Shown here: in pieces, positions 15,984-23,139 of the stretch
Layout of the letters: each line of letters opens with the position of its first letter
How positions within the stretch are numbered: the stretch's first letter is position 1
Source: RGIG7179 sp051893555
GTDB lineage: Bacteria > Bacillota > Clostridia > Peptostreptococcales > Anaerovoracaceae
Direction of reading: 5' to 3'
Assembly: GCA_051893555.1 (NCBI GenBank)
Contig: JBJFHL010000022.1
Coordinates: 1-60,986, forward strand
DNA length: 60,986 nucleotides
Notes under the pieces: generated by a model
The model's database searches: none
Told to the model about the DNA's origin: nothing
Seen by the model: the letters and a program-made list of their open reading frames with translations, nothing else
Program-made: the position numbers and the translations under genes

Positions 15984-17042
15984 TCACTTTTCCTGCACTT
16001 CTTTTCTCACTGCCTCCACCGTCCTTTGAAATAGCGGATGGCAGGCCCAGCACGACAGACGTTCCACCAGATCTTCGGCCGCACGGATTTTGCGCAGAAT
16101 CTCGTCTTCTCCGAAATACGCCCGGTCCCAGGCCGGGTACACCGTCCCCACCGCGCCGGACAGACAGAGCGTCTCCAGGCGCCGCAGGCTTTCTGCGCTG
16201 TCTCTGCCGGAAACCCAGATGGGGATATCTTCCGGCACGGGGATGGTGTCGCCTGTGAAAATGCACCGTTTTTCCTCCAACAGATAGGACAACCCGCCGC
16301 AGGAATGGCCCGGTGTTCCTACCACTCGCAGGGTCAGTCCCGGCTCCGGCTGCAGCACATCGCTGTCTTTCAGAATTTGGTCCACCTTCACCGACTGTCC
16401 CGCCAGCTGATAAAAGTTCGGAATCGGCCGCTGCCGGAACTGGAGGTCAATGTCTTCGATCCACGGCTGTTCCCCTTCGCCGGCATAAACCATGCAGCCG
16501 CTTCGTGCCTGAATTTCCGCGGTTCCTCCCATATGATCCGGATGGGCATGGGTCAGAAAGATACCGTCCAGTTCATCCATGGTTCTTCCGTTCTGCTTCA
16601 GGTGCCGCTCCACCACATCTGCCGCACCGGCCACGCCGCTGTCGATCAGATAGCACCGCTGCCCCAGAATCAGATACAGATACACATACCGCTGTACTTC
16701 CGGCGTCACCGAAAAATCCATTCGGATCTGCTCGATTTTCACTTTTTCTTCCTCTTCTGCGATCACAGCCCGGGCGTCTACCGAATCCGCCCGCATTCCT
16801 GCGATTGCCTGATATTCTGCCGATCCAAAGCACGTATCCAGCGCCTCTCTCGATGGGAAACGAATGACGATGAGCCGCTGGGGCTGTCGTTCTGCGGACA
16901 GGCCTGTGACCTGCTCCGTCCGCAGCAGATACTCCCCGCCATAGCGCTCCACGATGGGTCGGACTGCTTCCATATACTGATCATACTCGCCCCTGCCTCG
17001 CTGGGCATCGATGTAGGTATCGATGAGAAAATAACATGCCAT
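15984..17042 (-). CDS. DUF1330 domain fused to an MBL-fold hydrolase
   Basis: A 352-residue two-domain protein. Residues 1-95 are a DUF1330-type ferredoxin-like (dimeric alpha-beta barrel) domain (MACYFLIDTYID, YGGEYLLRTEQV, RLIVIRFPSREA). Residues about 115-345 are a metallo-beta-lactamase fold with THAHPDH (H165, H167, D169, H170), GTPGHS and FTGDTIP, which supply the two-metal site. The substrate is unknown. The ATG at 17042 has AAGGAGG upstream. A palindrome GCAAG-N6-CTTGC lies 22 bases upstream and also occurs at the TetR promoter, so the TetR protein very probably represses this gene. Confidence 0.88.
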   Translation of the reverse strand: MACYFLIDTYIDAQRGRGEYDQYMEAVRPIVERYGGEYLLRTEQVTGLSAERQPQRLIVIRFPSREALDTCFGSAEYQAIAGMRADSVDARAVIAEEEEKVKIEQIRMDFSVTPEVQRYVYLYLILGQRCYLIDSGVAGAADVVERHLKQNGRTMDELDGIFLTHAHPDHMGGTAEIQARSGCMVYAGEGEQPWIEDIDLQFRQRPIPNFYQLAGQSVKVDQILKDSDVLQPEPGLTLRVVGTPGHSCGGLSYLLEEKRCIFTGDTIPVPEDIPIWVSGRDSAESLRRLETLCLSGAVGTVYPAWDRAYFGEDEILRKIRAAEDLVERLSCWACHPLFQRTVEAVRKEVQEK

Positions 17043-17063
17043 AATAATCCTCCTTTTTTCCGC

Positions 17064-17079
17064 GCAAGTGTTTACTTGC
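17064..17079 (-). promoter_or_regulatory. TetR-type operator upstream of the DUF1330-MBL gene
   Basis: GCAAG (17064-17068), six bases, CTTGC (17075-17079). The same GCAAG-N6-CTTGC palindrome sits at 17749-17764, at the TetR promoter. It lies between the TetR terminator and the ribosome site of the hydrolase. Confidence 0.75.
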
Positions 17080-17085
17080 ATTCCG

Positions 17086-17116
17086 CTTAAAAAGATAAGG
17101 CTTTCTTCTGAAAGCC
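17086..17116 (-). terminator. Terminator of the TetR gene
   Basis: GGCTTTC (17099-17105) and GAAAGCC (17110-17116) form a seven-pair stem; on the minus strand it is followed by TTATCTTTTT. It separates the TetR gene from the hydrolase gene, implying a separate promoter for the latter. Confidence 0.7.
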
Positions 17117-17135
17117 CTCTGCGCCGCACCGGATT

Positions 17136-17708
17136 TTATCCGATGCCGCGGACAAATCGCTCCACGCTGCCGCGGATATAGTCTTCCTGCTCCGTCGCCG
17201 TCAACCTGTCTCCGAAGGATGCTTTGAAAAACACGAAGCCGAAGTTCATGGCCAGAAACTGTACTGCCATGCCCTCGTAATCCCGGCTTCGGATTTTCCC
17301 CTTCTCCCCCATCTCCTCAAAATACGTTCGCAGCACGTTTCTACATGTCTGGGGAATCTGCAGGATTCCCGGGGCTGTCTCTTCGAACAGCTCCGGACTG
17401 CGCAGGCCGATGGACACCTGCACCATCCGCGGTGTCACCTTCTGCAGGTACACCCGGGAGAAGTTCGTCAGGTCTTCCTCCAGATTGCCGGTCCATCGGA
17501 AGTCGCTTTCCTTCAGCTGCGGATTCCATGCAGGCAGCGACATGGCCGAAAGGACGATATCCTTCTTTCCCTGAAATTTGCGGAACAGGGTGCATTCGTT
17601 GACGCCGGCCCGTATCGCGATTTCCTTCGTGGTAGCTGAGCCGTAGCCCTTCTCCATGATCAGCTCCATGGCAGCGTTCATGATTTTTTCCTGTGTTTCG
17701 TCAAACAT
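17136..17708 (-). CDS. TetR/AcrR-family repressor
   Basis: A 190-residue TetR-type repressor. The N-terminal helix-turn-helix region is typical: KIMNAAMELIMEKGYGSATTKEIAIRAGVNECTLFRKFQGKKD, residues about 8-50. The C-terminal ligand domain matches no group I recognise. The ATG at 17708 follows GGAGAGGAGACTGGTA. Its own promoter (-35 at 17788-17793, -10 at 17765-17770) abuts a GCAAG-N6-CTTGC palindrome, and the same palindrome precedes the downstream hydrolase. Autoregulation and control of that gene are inferred. Confidence 0.9.
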   Translation of the reverse strand: MFDETQEKIMNAAMELIMEKGYGSATTKEIAIRAGVNECTLFRKFQGKKDIVLSAMSLPAWNPQLKESDFRWTGNLEEDLTNFSRVYLQKVTPRMVQVSIGLRSPELFEETAPGILQIPQTCRNVLRTYFEEMGEKGKIRSRDYEGMAVQFLAMNFGFVFFKASFGDRLTATEQEDYIRGSVERFVRGIG

Positions 17709-17748
17709 TACCAGTCTCCTCTCCGGTTTTTCATCTTTCCCCGGTCGT

Positions 17749-17764
17749 GCAAGCATTCACTTGC
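17749..17764 (-). promoter_or_regulatory. TetR-type operator at the TetR promoter
   Basis: GCAAG (17749-17753), CATTCA, CTTGC (17760-17764). It begins directly downstream of the -10 box and therefore covers the transcription start, a typical repression site. Confidence 0.78.
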
Positions 17765-17793
17765 ATTATAGCAGAGAATTTGTTCTGATGCAA
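17765..17793 (-). promoter_or_regulatory. Sigma-A promoter of the TetR gene
   Basis: On the minus strand TTGCAT (17793-17788), 17 bases, TATAAT (17770-17765). Confidence 0.8.
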
Positions 17794-17822
17794 CCGGGAA
17801 TTCCGCATTATCACGGAGCAAC

Positions 17823-17880
17823 AAAAAAGAAAACAGGGGCTCAGCCCTAACGATTTACGCGATTGCGTCAGCCCCTGTTT
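17823..17880 (-). terminator. Terminator of the YfcC gene
   Basis: AAACAGGGGCT (17831-17841) pairs with AGCCCCTGTTT (17870-17880) across a long loop; on the minus strand it is followed by a T-rich run, the complement of 17823-17830. Confidence 0.75.
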
Positions 17881-17958
17881 CCCAGGCAAATTGCCTTCCC
17901 AGTTTATGATTTCCAGCTATAGTTGAATTACACAAGTATGTTCTGTACAAATACGTGA

Positions 17959-19368
17959 TCAGGCGCCAAAGCCGATGGCAACGGCAATGACCAGCAGCAC
18001 TGCCTGCGTCAGAACTAAAATACCGAAGATTGGGAATATAAACTTCCACCACTTGTCCAGCTTTACGCCTGCAAGACCTGCCATTACTGCAGCGAAACCT
18101 GTCGGCCATACGATGTTAGAAAGACCATCTCCGAACTGGAATGCCAGAACCGCCACATCACGGCTCACGCCCAGCATGTCTGCCAGCGGTGCCATGATCG
18201 GCATGGAGGTCGCTGCCTGTCCGGAACCAGACGGGATAAAGAAGTTCAGAACGGTCTGCATAATCAGCATCGCAACGCCGGTGAGCCATGCCGGGAATGC
18301 TGCCAGTGGAACGGACAGTGCATATACAATGGTATCGATGATATTTCCGGCCTGGAGCACAATCAGAATGCCGCGTGCAAGACCAACCAGAAGGGCCGGC
18401 ATTGCTGCATTTGAAAAGCCCTCAGCCAGCGTCGTGCCGATTTCATTCGGTCTGTATCCCATGATGACTGCCGCAATGATTCCCATAATCAGGAACAGCG
18501 TGGAAATTTCCGCAAAATACCATCCCCTGGTTTTCACGCCCCATACCAGCAGTATGATGCATCCCAGCAGGTCAATGAGAACCAATGCCTGACGGATACC
18601 GAACTCCTTATTTTCCACGTCTTTCGAAGAACTCAATCCGCTGAAATCCATTCCATAGACGATGCTTGCCGTGGGGTCTTTCTTTACTTTCAGCGCATAA
18701 CGGATCACCAGTGCAGAAGCAACTACCAGCATTACCAGATGGCAGAGGATTCTGTATCCGGCACCGGACATATAGTCTACTTCTGCGATTCCCTGTGCTA
18801 CGCCGACGGTGAACGGATTCATAAATGCGCCGGAATATCCAAGGCCGGCTCCCAGTGTAACCACTGCGAGCCCCACGATAGCATCATATCCAATGCCGAT
18901 AAAAATGCTGGCAAATACCGGAATGAACGGCAGCCATTCTTCGAACATGCCAACGGTGGAGGAACCAAGCCCAAACAGTGCCATAAAAATAGGAATGATG
19001 ATGACACTGCTGTTTCCCTTGAAGATTTTCATCAGGAATACAACCAGTCCGTCGAACGCACCACTCTTAATGATAAAGCTGGTGCTGGCAAAGCACAGAA
19101 AGATCAGCATGGAAATATCTGCTGCGTTCAGCATACCGTCATATACCGCTCTGAACATCTGGAAGGCCCCTACCGGTGAAGATTCCACCTCATGCCAGGT
19201 TCCCGCAACCGCAAGCATTCTGCCGTTGGCACCTTCAACACGGTCAAACTCACCGGCCGGAACGATCCAGGTCATGACCGTGCAGAGAACGATGATGGCA
19301 AATAAAAGAATAAATACGTGTGGGACGGAGAACTTTTTCTTTTCTCCGATTTTAGGTCCTTTGCTCAT
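17959..19368 (-). CDS. YfcC/DcuC-superfamily membrane transporter
   Basis: A 469-residue polytopic transporter of the YfcC family (anaerobic C4-dicarboxylate carrier superfamily). It has about twelve hydrophobic segments, the family start FSVPHVFILLFAIIVLCTVMTWIVPAGEFDR, GYSGAFMNPFTVGVAQ in the middle, and FFIPSGSGQAATSMPIMAPLADMLGV near the C terminus. YfcC relatives often sit beside M20 peptidases and are thought to import peptides, amino acids or N-acylated amino acids. The ATG at 19368 has GGAGGTTTTGCA before it. It is the last gene of the set starting at 21524, so it should be driven from the sigma-54 promoter. Confidence 0.88.
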   Translation of the reverse strand: MSKGPKIGEKKKFSVPHVFILLFAIIVLCTVMTWIVPAGEFDRVEGANGRMLAVAGTWHEVESSPVGAFQMFRAVYDGMLNAADISMLIFLCFASTSFIIKSGAFDGLVVFLMKIFKGNSSVIIIPIFMALFGLGSSTVGMFEEWLPFIPVFASIFIGIGYDAIVGLAVVTLGAGLGYSGAFMNPFTVGVAQGIAEVDYMSGAGYRILCHLVMLVVASALVIRYALKVKKDPTASIVYGMDFSGLSSSKDVENKEFGIRQALVLIDLLGCIILLVWGVKTRGWYFAEISTLFLIMGIIAAVIMGYRPNEIGTTLAEGFSNAAMPALLVGLARGILIVLQAGNIIDTIVYALSVPLAAFPAWLTGVAMLIMQTVLNFFIPSGSGQAATSMPIMAPLADMLGVSRDVAVLAFQFGDGLSNIVWPTGFAAVMAGLAGVKLDKWWKFIFPIFGILVLTQAVLLVIAVAIGFGA

Positions 19369-19414
19369 TGCAAAACCTCCTTTTCTATTATGAATCATAA
19401 ACTAGCTAACTGAA

Positions 19415-20602
19415 TCAAATTTCTTTCAACGAGTCGAAATGCTCCTTCTTGATCTTTTCCAGCAGCGCGTCGTCGGTGAAGAGCCGCCAGGTCAGTTCCA
19501 GCAGCAGTGCTGCAGAGTCTGTGATGGCCCGGTGGGTCGCATCACAGGTCATGGCCGCTGCAAATTCGCGGGTATGGGCTTCCAGGCCTTTGCCGATGCC
19601 CATGACCGGATGGAAGGCGACACAGGAGGATGCCACGTTTCCGATATCGGAAGAGCCTCCGGCCAGCACCCCGGCGTCTTCTCCCAGCGGCCTGCCGATA
19701 CCTGCGAAGCATTCTTCCAGCAGCTGCAGTTCGGACTTCACCGGCTGGAAACCGTCGTAATCCACACCGTCCGGCAGAATCTCCACTTCCGTCCGGGTGG
19801 CCAGAGCTGCCGCCCGGGCGCAGTCTTTCACCCAGTTGGAAATGTCATCCAGCTGCACCCGCTTCGGTGCACGGGTGTTAAAGTTCACCACCGTACGGTC
19901 CGGCACAATGTTGGCAGCAGAGCCGCCCTCTGCAATGTAACCGGAGATGATAGCATCCTTGATCACATGCTGGCGCATCATATCGGTGCTGTCAAAGAGG
20001 AGTCGTGCCGCATTCAGTGCGTTTCTGCCCTTTTCCGGACAGGCAGCGGCGTGAGCCGGTGCACCATGGAAGATGAACTGTATTCCGTCGATGGCAGAAA
20101 ATCTGGCTTCCACGCCATCCACCGCATACATATGTACCATGGCTGCGAAATCATAATCATCGAAAGCACCTGCGCGCTGCAGCAGCACCTTGCCGCCGCC
20201 CCACTCTTCGTCCGGTGTTCCGATGATATCGATCTGCACATCACCCAGCGTATCACGGACTTCCTGTGCCGCCAGCCCCGCCAGTACGCTGGCCATGCCG
20301 GAAGCGCAGTGGCCGCAGGCGTGACCGATTTCCGGCAGTGCGTCATATTCTGCCAGAAAGGCTGCTTTCTTCTTTCCGCCCGGGTTGATCACCGCCCGGA
20401 AGGCCGTCTCCACACCGCAGTACGGATACTCCACTTCCATGCCGTGGGCCCGCATCATCTCCACCATTTTGCGGGAGGATTCATATTCCCGGGAACCCAG
20501 TTCCGGATGCTCTGCCATGTCATCACTGAGACCCCAGGCCTCTTTCTCCAGGGCCGGAAGGATCTCTTTTCTCAGTTTTTCTCTCGTTTCTGCATTCCAC
20601 AT
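19415..20602 (-). CDS. M20-family amidohydrolase (AbgB-like)
   Basis: A 395-residue M20 peptidase/amidohydrolase. Metal-binding segments are seen: EHPELGSREYES, AEYDALPEIGHACGHCASG, GTPDEEWGGGK, the dimerisation-domain FHGAPAHAAACPEKGRNALNA, and GGSSDIGNVASSCVAFHP near the end. AbgB-type enzymes hydrolyse aromatic or acyl amides of amino acids. The ATG at 20602 follows AAAGGAGTGAAACGAGC and lies eight bases after the MBL gene. With the YfcC carrier it makes an import-and-hydrolyse pair; the substrate is probably an N-acyl amino acid or short peptide (inference). Confidence 0.9.
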   Translation of the reverse strand: MWNAETREKLRKEILPALEKEAWGLSDDMAEHPELGSREYESSRKMVEMMRAHGMEVEYPYCGVETAFRAVINPGGKKKAAFLAEYDALPEIGHACGHCASGMASVLAGLAAQEVRDTLGDVQIDIIGTPDEEWGGGKVLLQRAGAFDDYDFAAMVHMYAVDGVEARFSAIDGIQFIFHGAPAHAAACPEKGRNALNAARLLFDSTDMMRQHVIKDAIISGYIAEGGSAANIVPDRTVVNFNTRAPKRVQLDDISNWVKDCARAAALATRTEVEILPDGVDYDGFQPVKSELQLLEECFAGIGRPLGEDAGVLAGGSSDIGNVASSCVAFHPVMGIGKGLEAHTREFAAAMTCDATHRAITDSAALLLELTWRLFTDDALLEKIKKEHFDSLKEI

Positions 20603-20609
20603 GCTCGTT

Positions 20610-21524
20610 TCACTCCTTTCCATCCACTGCATACACCACCGAAAATCCGTCGCCGAACCGTTCATTGAGCATGCGTCCCTCCTCCAGGTACTGGTGGCCC
20701 AGGTTCACTTCACCGCTCTCCCGGTTTCCATCTTCGATGATGGCATTCAGCAGATCCGCCGTTTCACCCAGGCGGCCTGCGTGAGTGATGAAGTCATTAT
20801 GAGAACAGTACAGCTTTACGTCCGACGGGATGATCCGCCGCAGCCGCTCCATGGTCTGCTGATACTGCCGGATATCCGAGTGTCCGAACTGGTCGCAGGC
20901 AAAATGCGCATACAGCGCCCCCAGATAGAAGGTGTCCCCGGTGAACAAAATCTTTCCGGCCTCGTCGTACAGCATGATGGAGTCAAAGCTGTGTCCCGGC
21001 GTGTGGAGCACCTTCAGCGTTCTGCCGCCCAGATCAAACGCCTGTCCGTCCTCCACCTTCCGGTATGCAAACGGCGGAATATGGAACGTCTTCGGGTCAA
21101 ACCCTTCCGGATACCCGTATTTGAACATTTCCTCGTCCATCTGCGCCCCCGTGTCAGCACTGACCAGACCGCGCTCCGCCACCTTCTTCACATACTCGTC
21201 GGCATAATCGTAAACCGGCTCGAAAGTATGGTTGTTTCCGATGTGGTCGAAGTGAAAATGGCTGTTGACCGCGATAATCTCTCCGTCATACAGTTCCCGG
21301 ATCAGCGGTTCCACCGGGAAAAATCCCATGCCCGTATCCAGCAGCAACGCCCGCTCCTGACCCAGGATCAGATAGAAATTCACTTCCTGGAAGTGCTGCG
21401 GCTCCGCAATGCCGTATACATTGCCCGGCAGGCGGTACACCTCATACCAGCCAAAATCATTCTTCACCTGTACTCTTTCGTACTTATCGTAATACGCCCT
21501 TCTGGGCACATCTCTCCACTCCAT
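20610..21524 (-). CDS. MBL-fold metallohydrolase
   Basis: A 304-residue metallo-beta-lactamase-fold protein. It shows LLLDTGMG, SHFHFDHIGN (HxHxDH metal motif), HTPGHSFDSIML, FTGDTFYLG and a late YCSHND. A distinctive insertion between the first and second metal motifs (about residues 105-160) may cover the active site. The substrate is not known. It is the first gene after the sigma-54 promoter at 21578-21593 and is divergent from the activator gene, so it is expressed on command of that activator. Confidence 0.88.
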   Translation of the reverse strand: MEWRDVPRRAYYDKYERVQVKNDFGWYEVYRLPGNVYGIAEPQHFQEVNFYLILGQERALLLDTGMGFFPVEPLIRELYDGEIIAVNSHFHFDHIGNNHTFEPVYDYADEYVKKVAERGLVSADTGAQMDEEMFKYGYPEGFDPKTFHIPPFAYRKVEDGQAFDLGGRTLKVLHTPGHSFDSIMLYDEAGKILFTGDTFYLGALYAHFACDQFGHSDIRQYQQTMERLRRIIPSDVKLYCSHNDFITHAGRLGETADLLNAIIEDGNRESGEVNLGHQYLEEGRMLNERFGDGFSVVYAVDGKE

Positions 21525-21577
21525 GCGTAACCCTCTCCTTTTCCTTTGGTTTGGTATTGATACTGTCTCTATTTCTT

Positions 21578-21593
21578 CGCAAAATCCGTGCCA
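21578..21593 (-). promoter_or_regulatory. Sigma-54 promoter (-24/-12)
   Basis: On the minus strand TGGCACG (21593-21587), GATT, TTGCG (21582-21578), which fits the consensus TGGCACG-N4-TTGCA at all but the last base, with GG and GC exactly ten bases apart. It points towards the MBL / M20 / YfcC genes. Confidence 0.9.
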
Positions 21594-21645
21594 CCGGCGT
21601 TTTTCTCTTTTTTCAGGGGTTTTCGGATTTTCAGGGTTTACAGAA

Positions 21646-21684
21646 GTAAAGAAATATTTTACAATATGTAATATATTTCTTTAC
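21646..21684. promoter_or_regulatory. 39-base palindrome, likely activator (enhancer) site
   Basis: GTAAAGAAATAT (21646-21657) and its reverse complement (21673-21684) flank an inner TTAC/GTAA pair with the same centre at 21665. The centre is about 73 bases upstream of the -24 element and just before the activator's ribosome site, a natural place for an upstream activating sequence that also autoregulates. Confidence 0.65.
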
Positions 21685-21698
21685 AAAGGAGCCCAAAT

Positions 21699-23102
21699 AT
21701 GTACGAAAACCTTGCTTCCAGCATCTTCACGGCACAGAATTTTTTCGACGAAATGTCCATCTTCGATACGGACTGTATCTGCCGCTACTGCGAAATCACC
21801 AATCCGGACACCTACAGCTTCACCGCCGATGATATCGTCGGCAAGCATCTCTTCGACATCTTCCCTGCCTCCAACGCCGAAACCAGCGAAGTCTACCGCG
21901 TGCTGCAGACCGGACGCCCGATGATCTATTTTGAGCAAAATGCTCTGACCTATAAAGGGGATTCCGTTACAGGGTTTTCCAGCGTCTATCCTCTTTTTCA
22001 CAAAGGAAAGCTGGTGGGCGCCGCCCTGGCACTGAAGATGATGGGGGATGATTACAAAAAAGAGTTCATCAGTGTCCGAGATGCTTCCGGTACCCGCAGC
22101 CGGGGAGCCGAATATTACTCGGTGGACGACATCATCACCTGCGACCCTGCCATGAAAAAGCTGAAGCAGAAAATTCTGAAGGTCCGCAATATGGACTCCC
22201 CGGTCCTCATTCAGGGCAGCACCGGCACCGGTAAGGAGCTTGTGGCCCAGTCCCTTCATTACAGCAGCAGCCGGGCTTCCATGCCGTTCATTTCCCTCAA
22301 CTGCTCTGCCATTCCGGAAAATCTGCTGGAAAGCACCATCTTTGGTACGGAAAAGGGGAGCTACACCGGTGCGGTCACCCGAAAAGGGCTCTTTGAGCTG
22401 GCAGACAAGGGCACCCTGTTTCTCGATGAGCTGAATTCACTCTCTATGCCTTTGCAGGCCAAACTGCTGAAGGCCATGGAATCCAAGTCCTTCCGCCATC
22501 TGGGCGGTCATGATGAGATCTGCGTGGACACCCGCATCATCGCGGCCATCAACGAGGACCCCTTTGAAGCTATGAAAAACGGCCGCCTGCGCAGTGACCT
22601 GTTTTACCGGCTCAATGTGATCACCTTCCGGCTGCCGGATCTGAAGGACCGGCAGGGAGATGTGGAATTTCTGACCCGTTACTATATGGATTATTTCAAT
22701 GAAAAGCTGGACATGCACATCCAGGGGCTCTCCCCGGAAGCAGTCGCCCTTTTCGCCCGTCATGACTGGCCGGGCAACGTGCGGGAGCTTCGAAACATGC
22801 TGGAAGGCGCCTTCGCTGCCGCCGAGAGCAGCCTCATCACACCGGAGGATCTGCCGGACTACCTGCTGAAGCCGAAAGTCGTATGGGACATCCCAGCTGC
22901 CCCGGGCTTCCCGGAGCTCCCGGAATCCAGCCCTGTCGCCCCGGGCTCGCCCCTCACCTACCAGCAGCAGCTGGAAGCCTTCGAGCGCGACTTGCTCCGC
23001 CGGACCCTGGCCTCCTGCCGTACGAAAACCGAAGCCGCCGAAAAGCTGGGCATGACCCGCCAGGCCCTCAACTACCGCCTGACCGCCCTGCAGCTGAAAT
23101 AG
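21699..23102 (+). CDS. Sigma-54-dependent transcriptional activator (PAS-AAA+-Fis)
   Basis: A 467-residue enhancer-binding protein. Residues 1-120 form a PAS-like sensor domain; the AAA+ domain has Walker A GSTGTGKE (173-180), the sigma-54 contact loop GSYTGA (220-225, a variant of GAFTGA), Walker B GTLFLDEL (238-245) and an arginine-finger region near 295-304; a Fis-type helix-turn-helix closes the protein (EAAEKLGMTRQALNYRL). It lacks a phosphorylatable receiver domain, so a ligand bound by the PAS part is the likely signal. It is divergent from the MBL gene, with a consensus sigma-54 promoter and a palindrome between them. Confidence 0.95.
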   Translation: MYENLASSIFTAQNFFDEMSIFDTDCICRYCEITNPDTYSFTADDIVGKHLFDIFPASNAETSEVYRVLQTGRPMIYFEQNALTYKGDSVTGFSSVYPLFHKGKLVGAALALKMMGDDYKKEFISVRDASGTRSRGAEYYSVDDIITCDPAMKKLKQKILKVRNMDSPVLIQGSTGTGKELVAQSLHYSSSRASMPFISLNCSAIPENLLESTIFGTEKGSYTGAVTRKGLFELADKGTLFLDELNSLSMPLQAKLLKAMESKSFRHLGGHDEICVDTRIIAAINEDPFEAMKNGRLRSDLFYRLNVITFRLPDLKDRQGDVEFLTRYYMDYFNEKLDMHIQGLSPEAVALFARHDWPGNVRELRNMLEGAFAAAESSLITPEDLPDYLLKPKVVWDIPAAPGFPELPESSPVAPGSPLTYQQQLEAFERDLLRRTLASCRTKTEAAEKLGMTRQALNYRLTALQLK

Positions 23103-23131
23103 ACAGGTCCGGGTGATTCACCCGGACCTGT
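23103..23131. terminator. Strong convergent terminator hairpin
   Basis: ACAGGTCCGGGTG (23103-23115) pairs perfectly with CACCCGGACCTGT (23119-23131). It lies between the activator gene (plus) and the ATPase gene (minus), both ending here. Confidence 0.8.
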
Positions 23132-23139
23132 CACACCTT

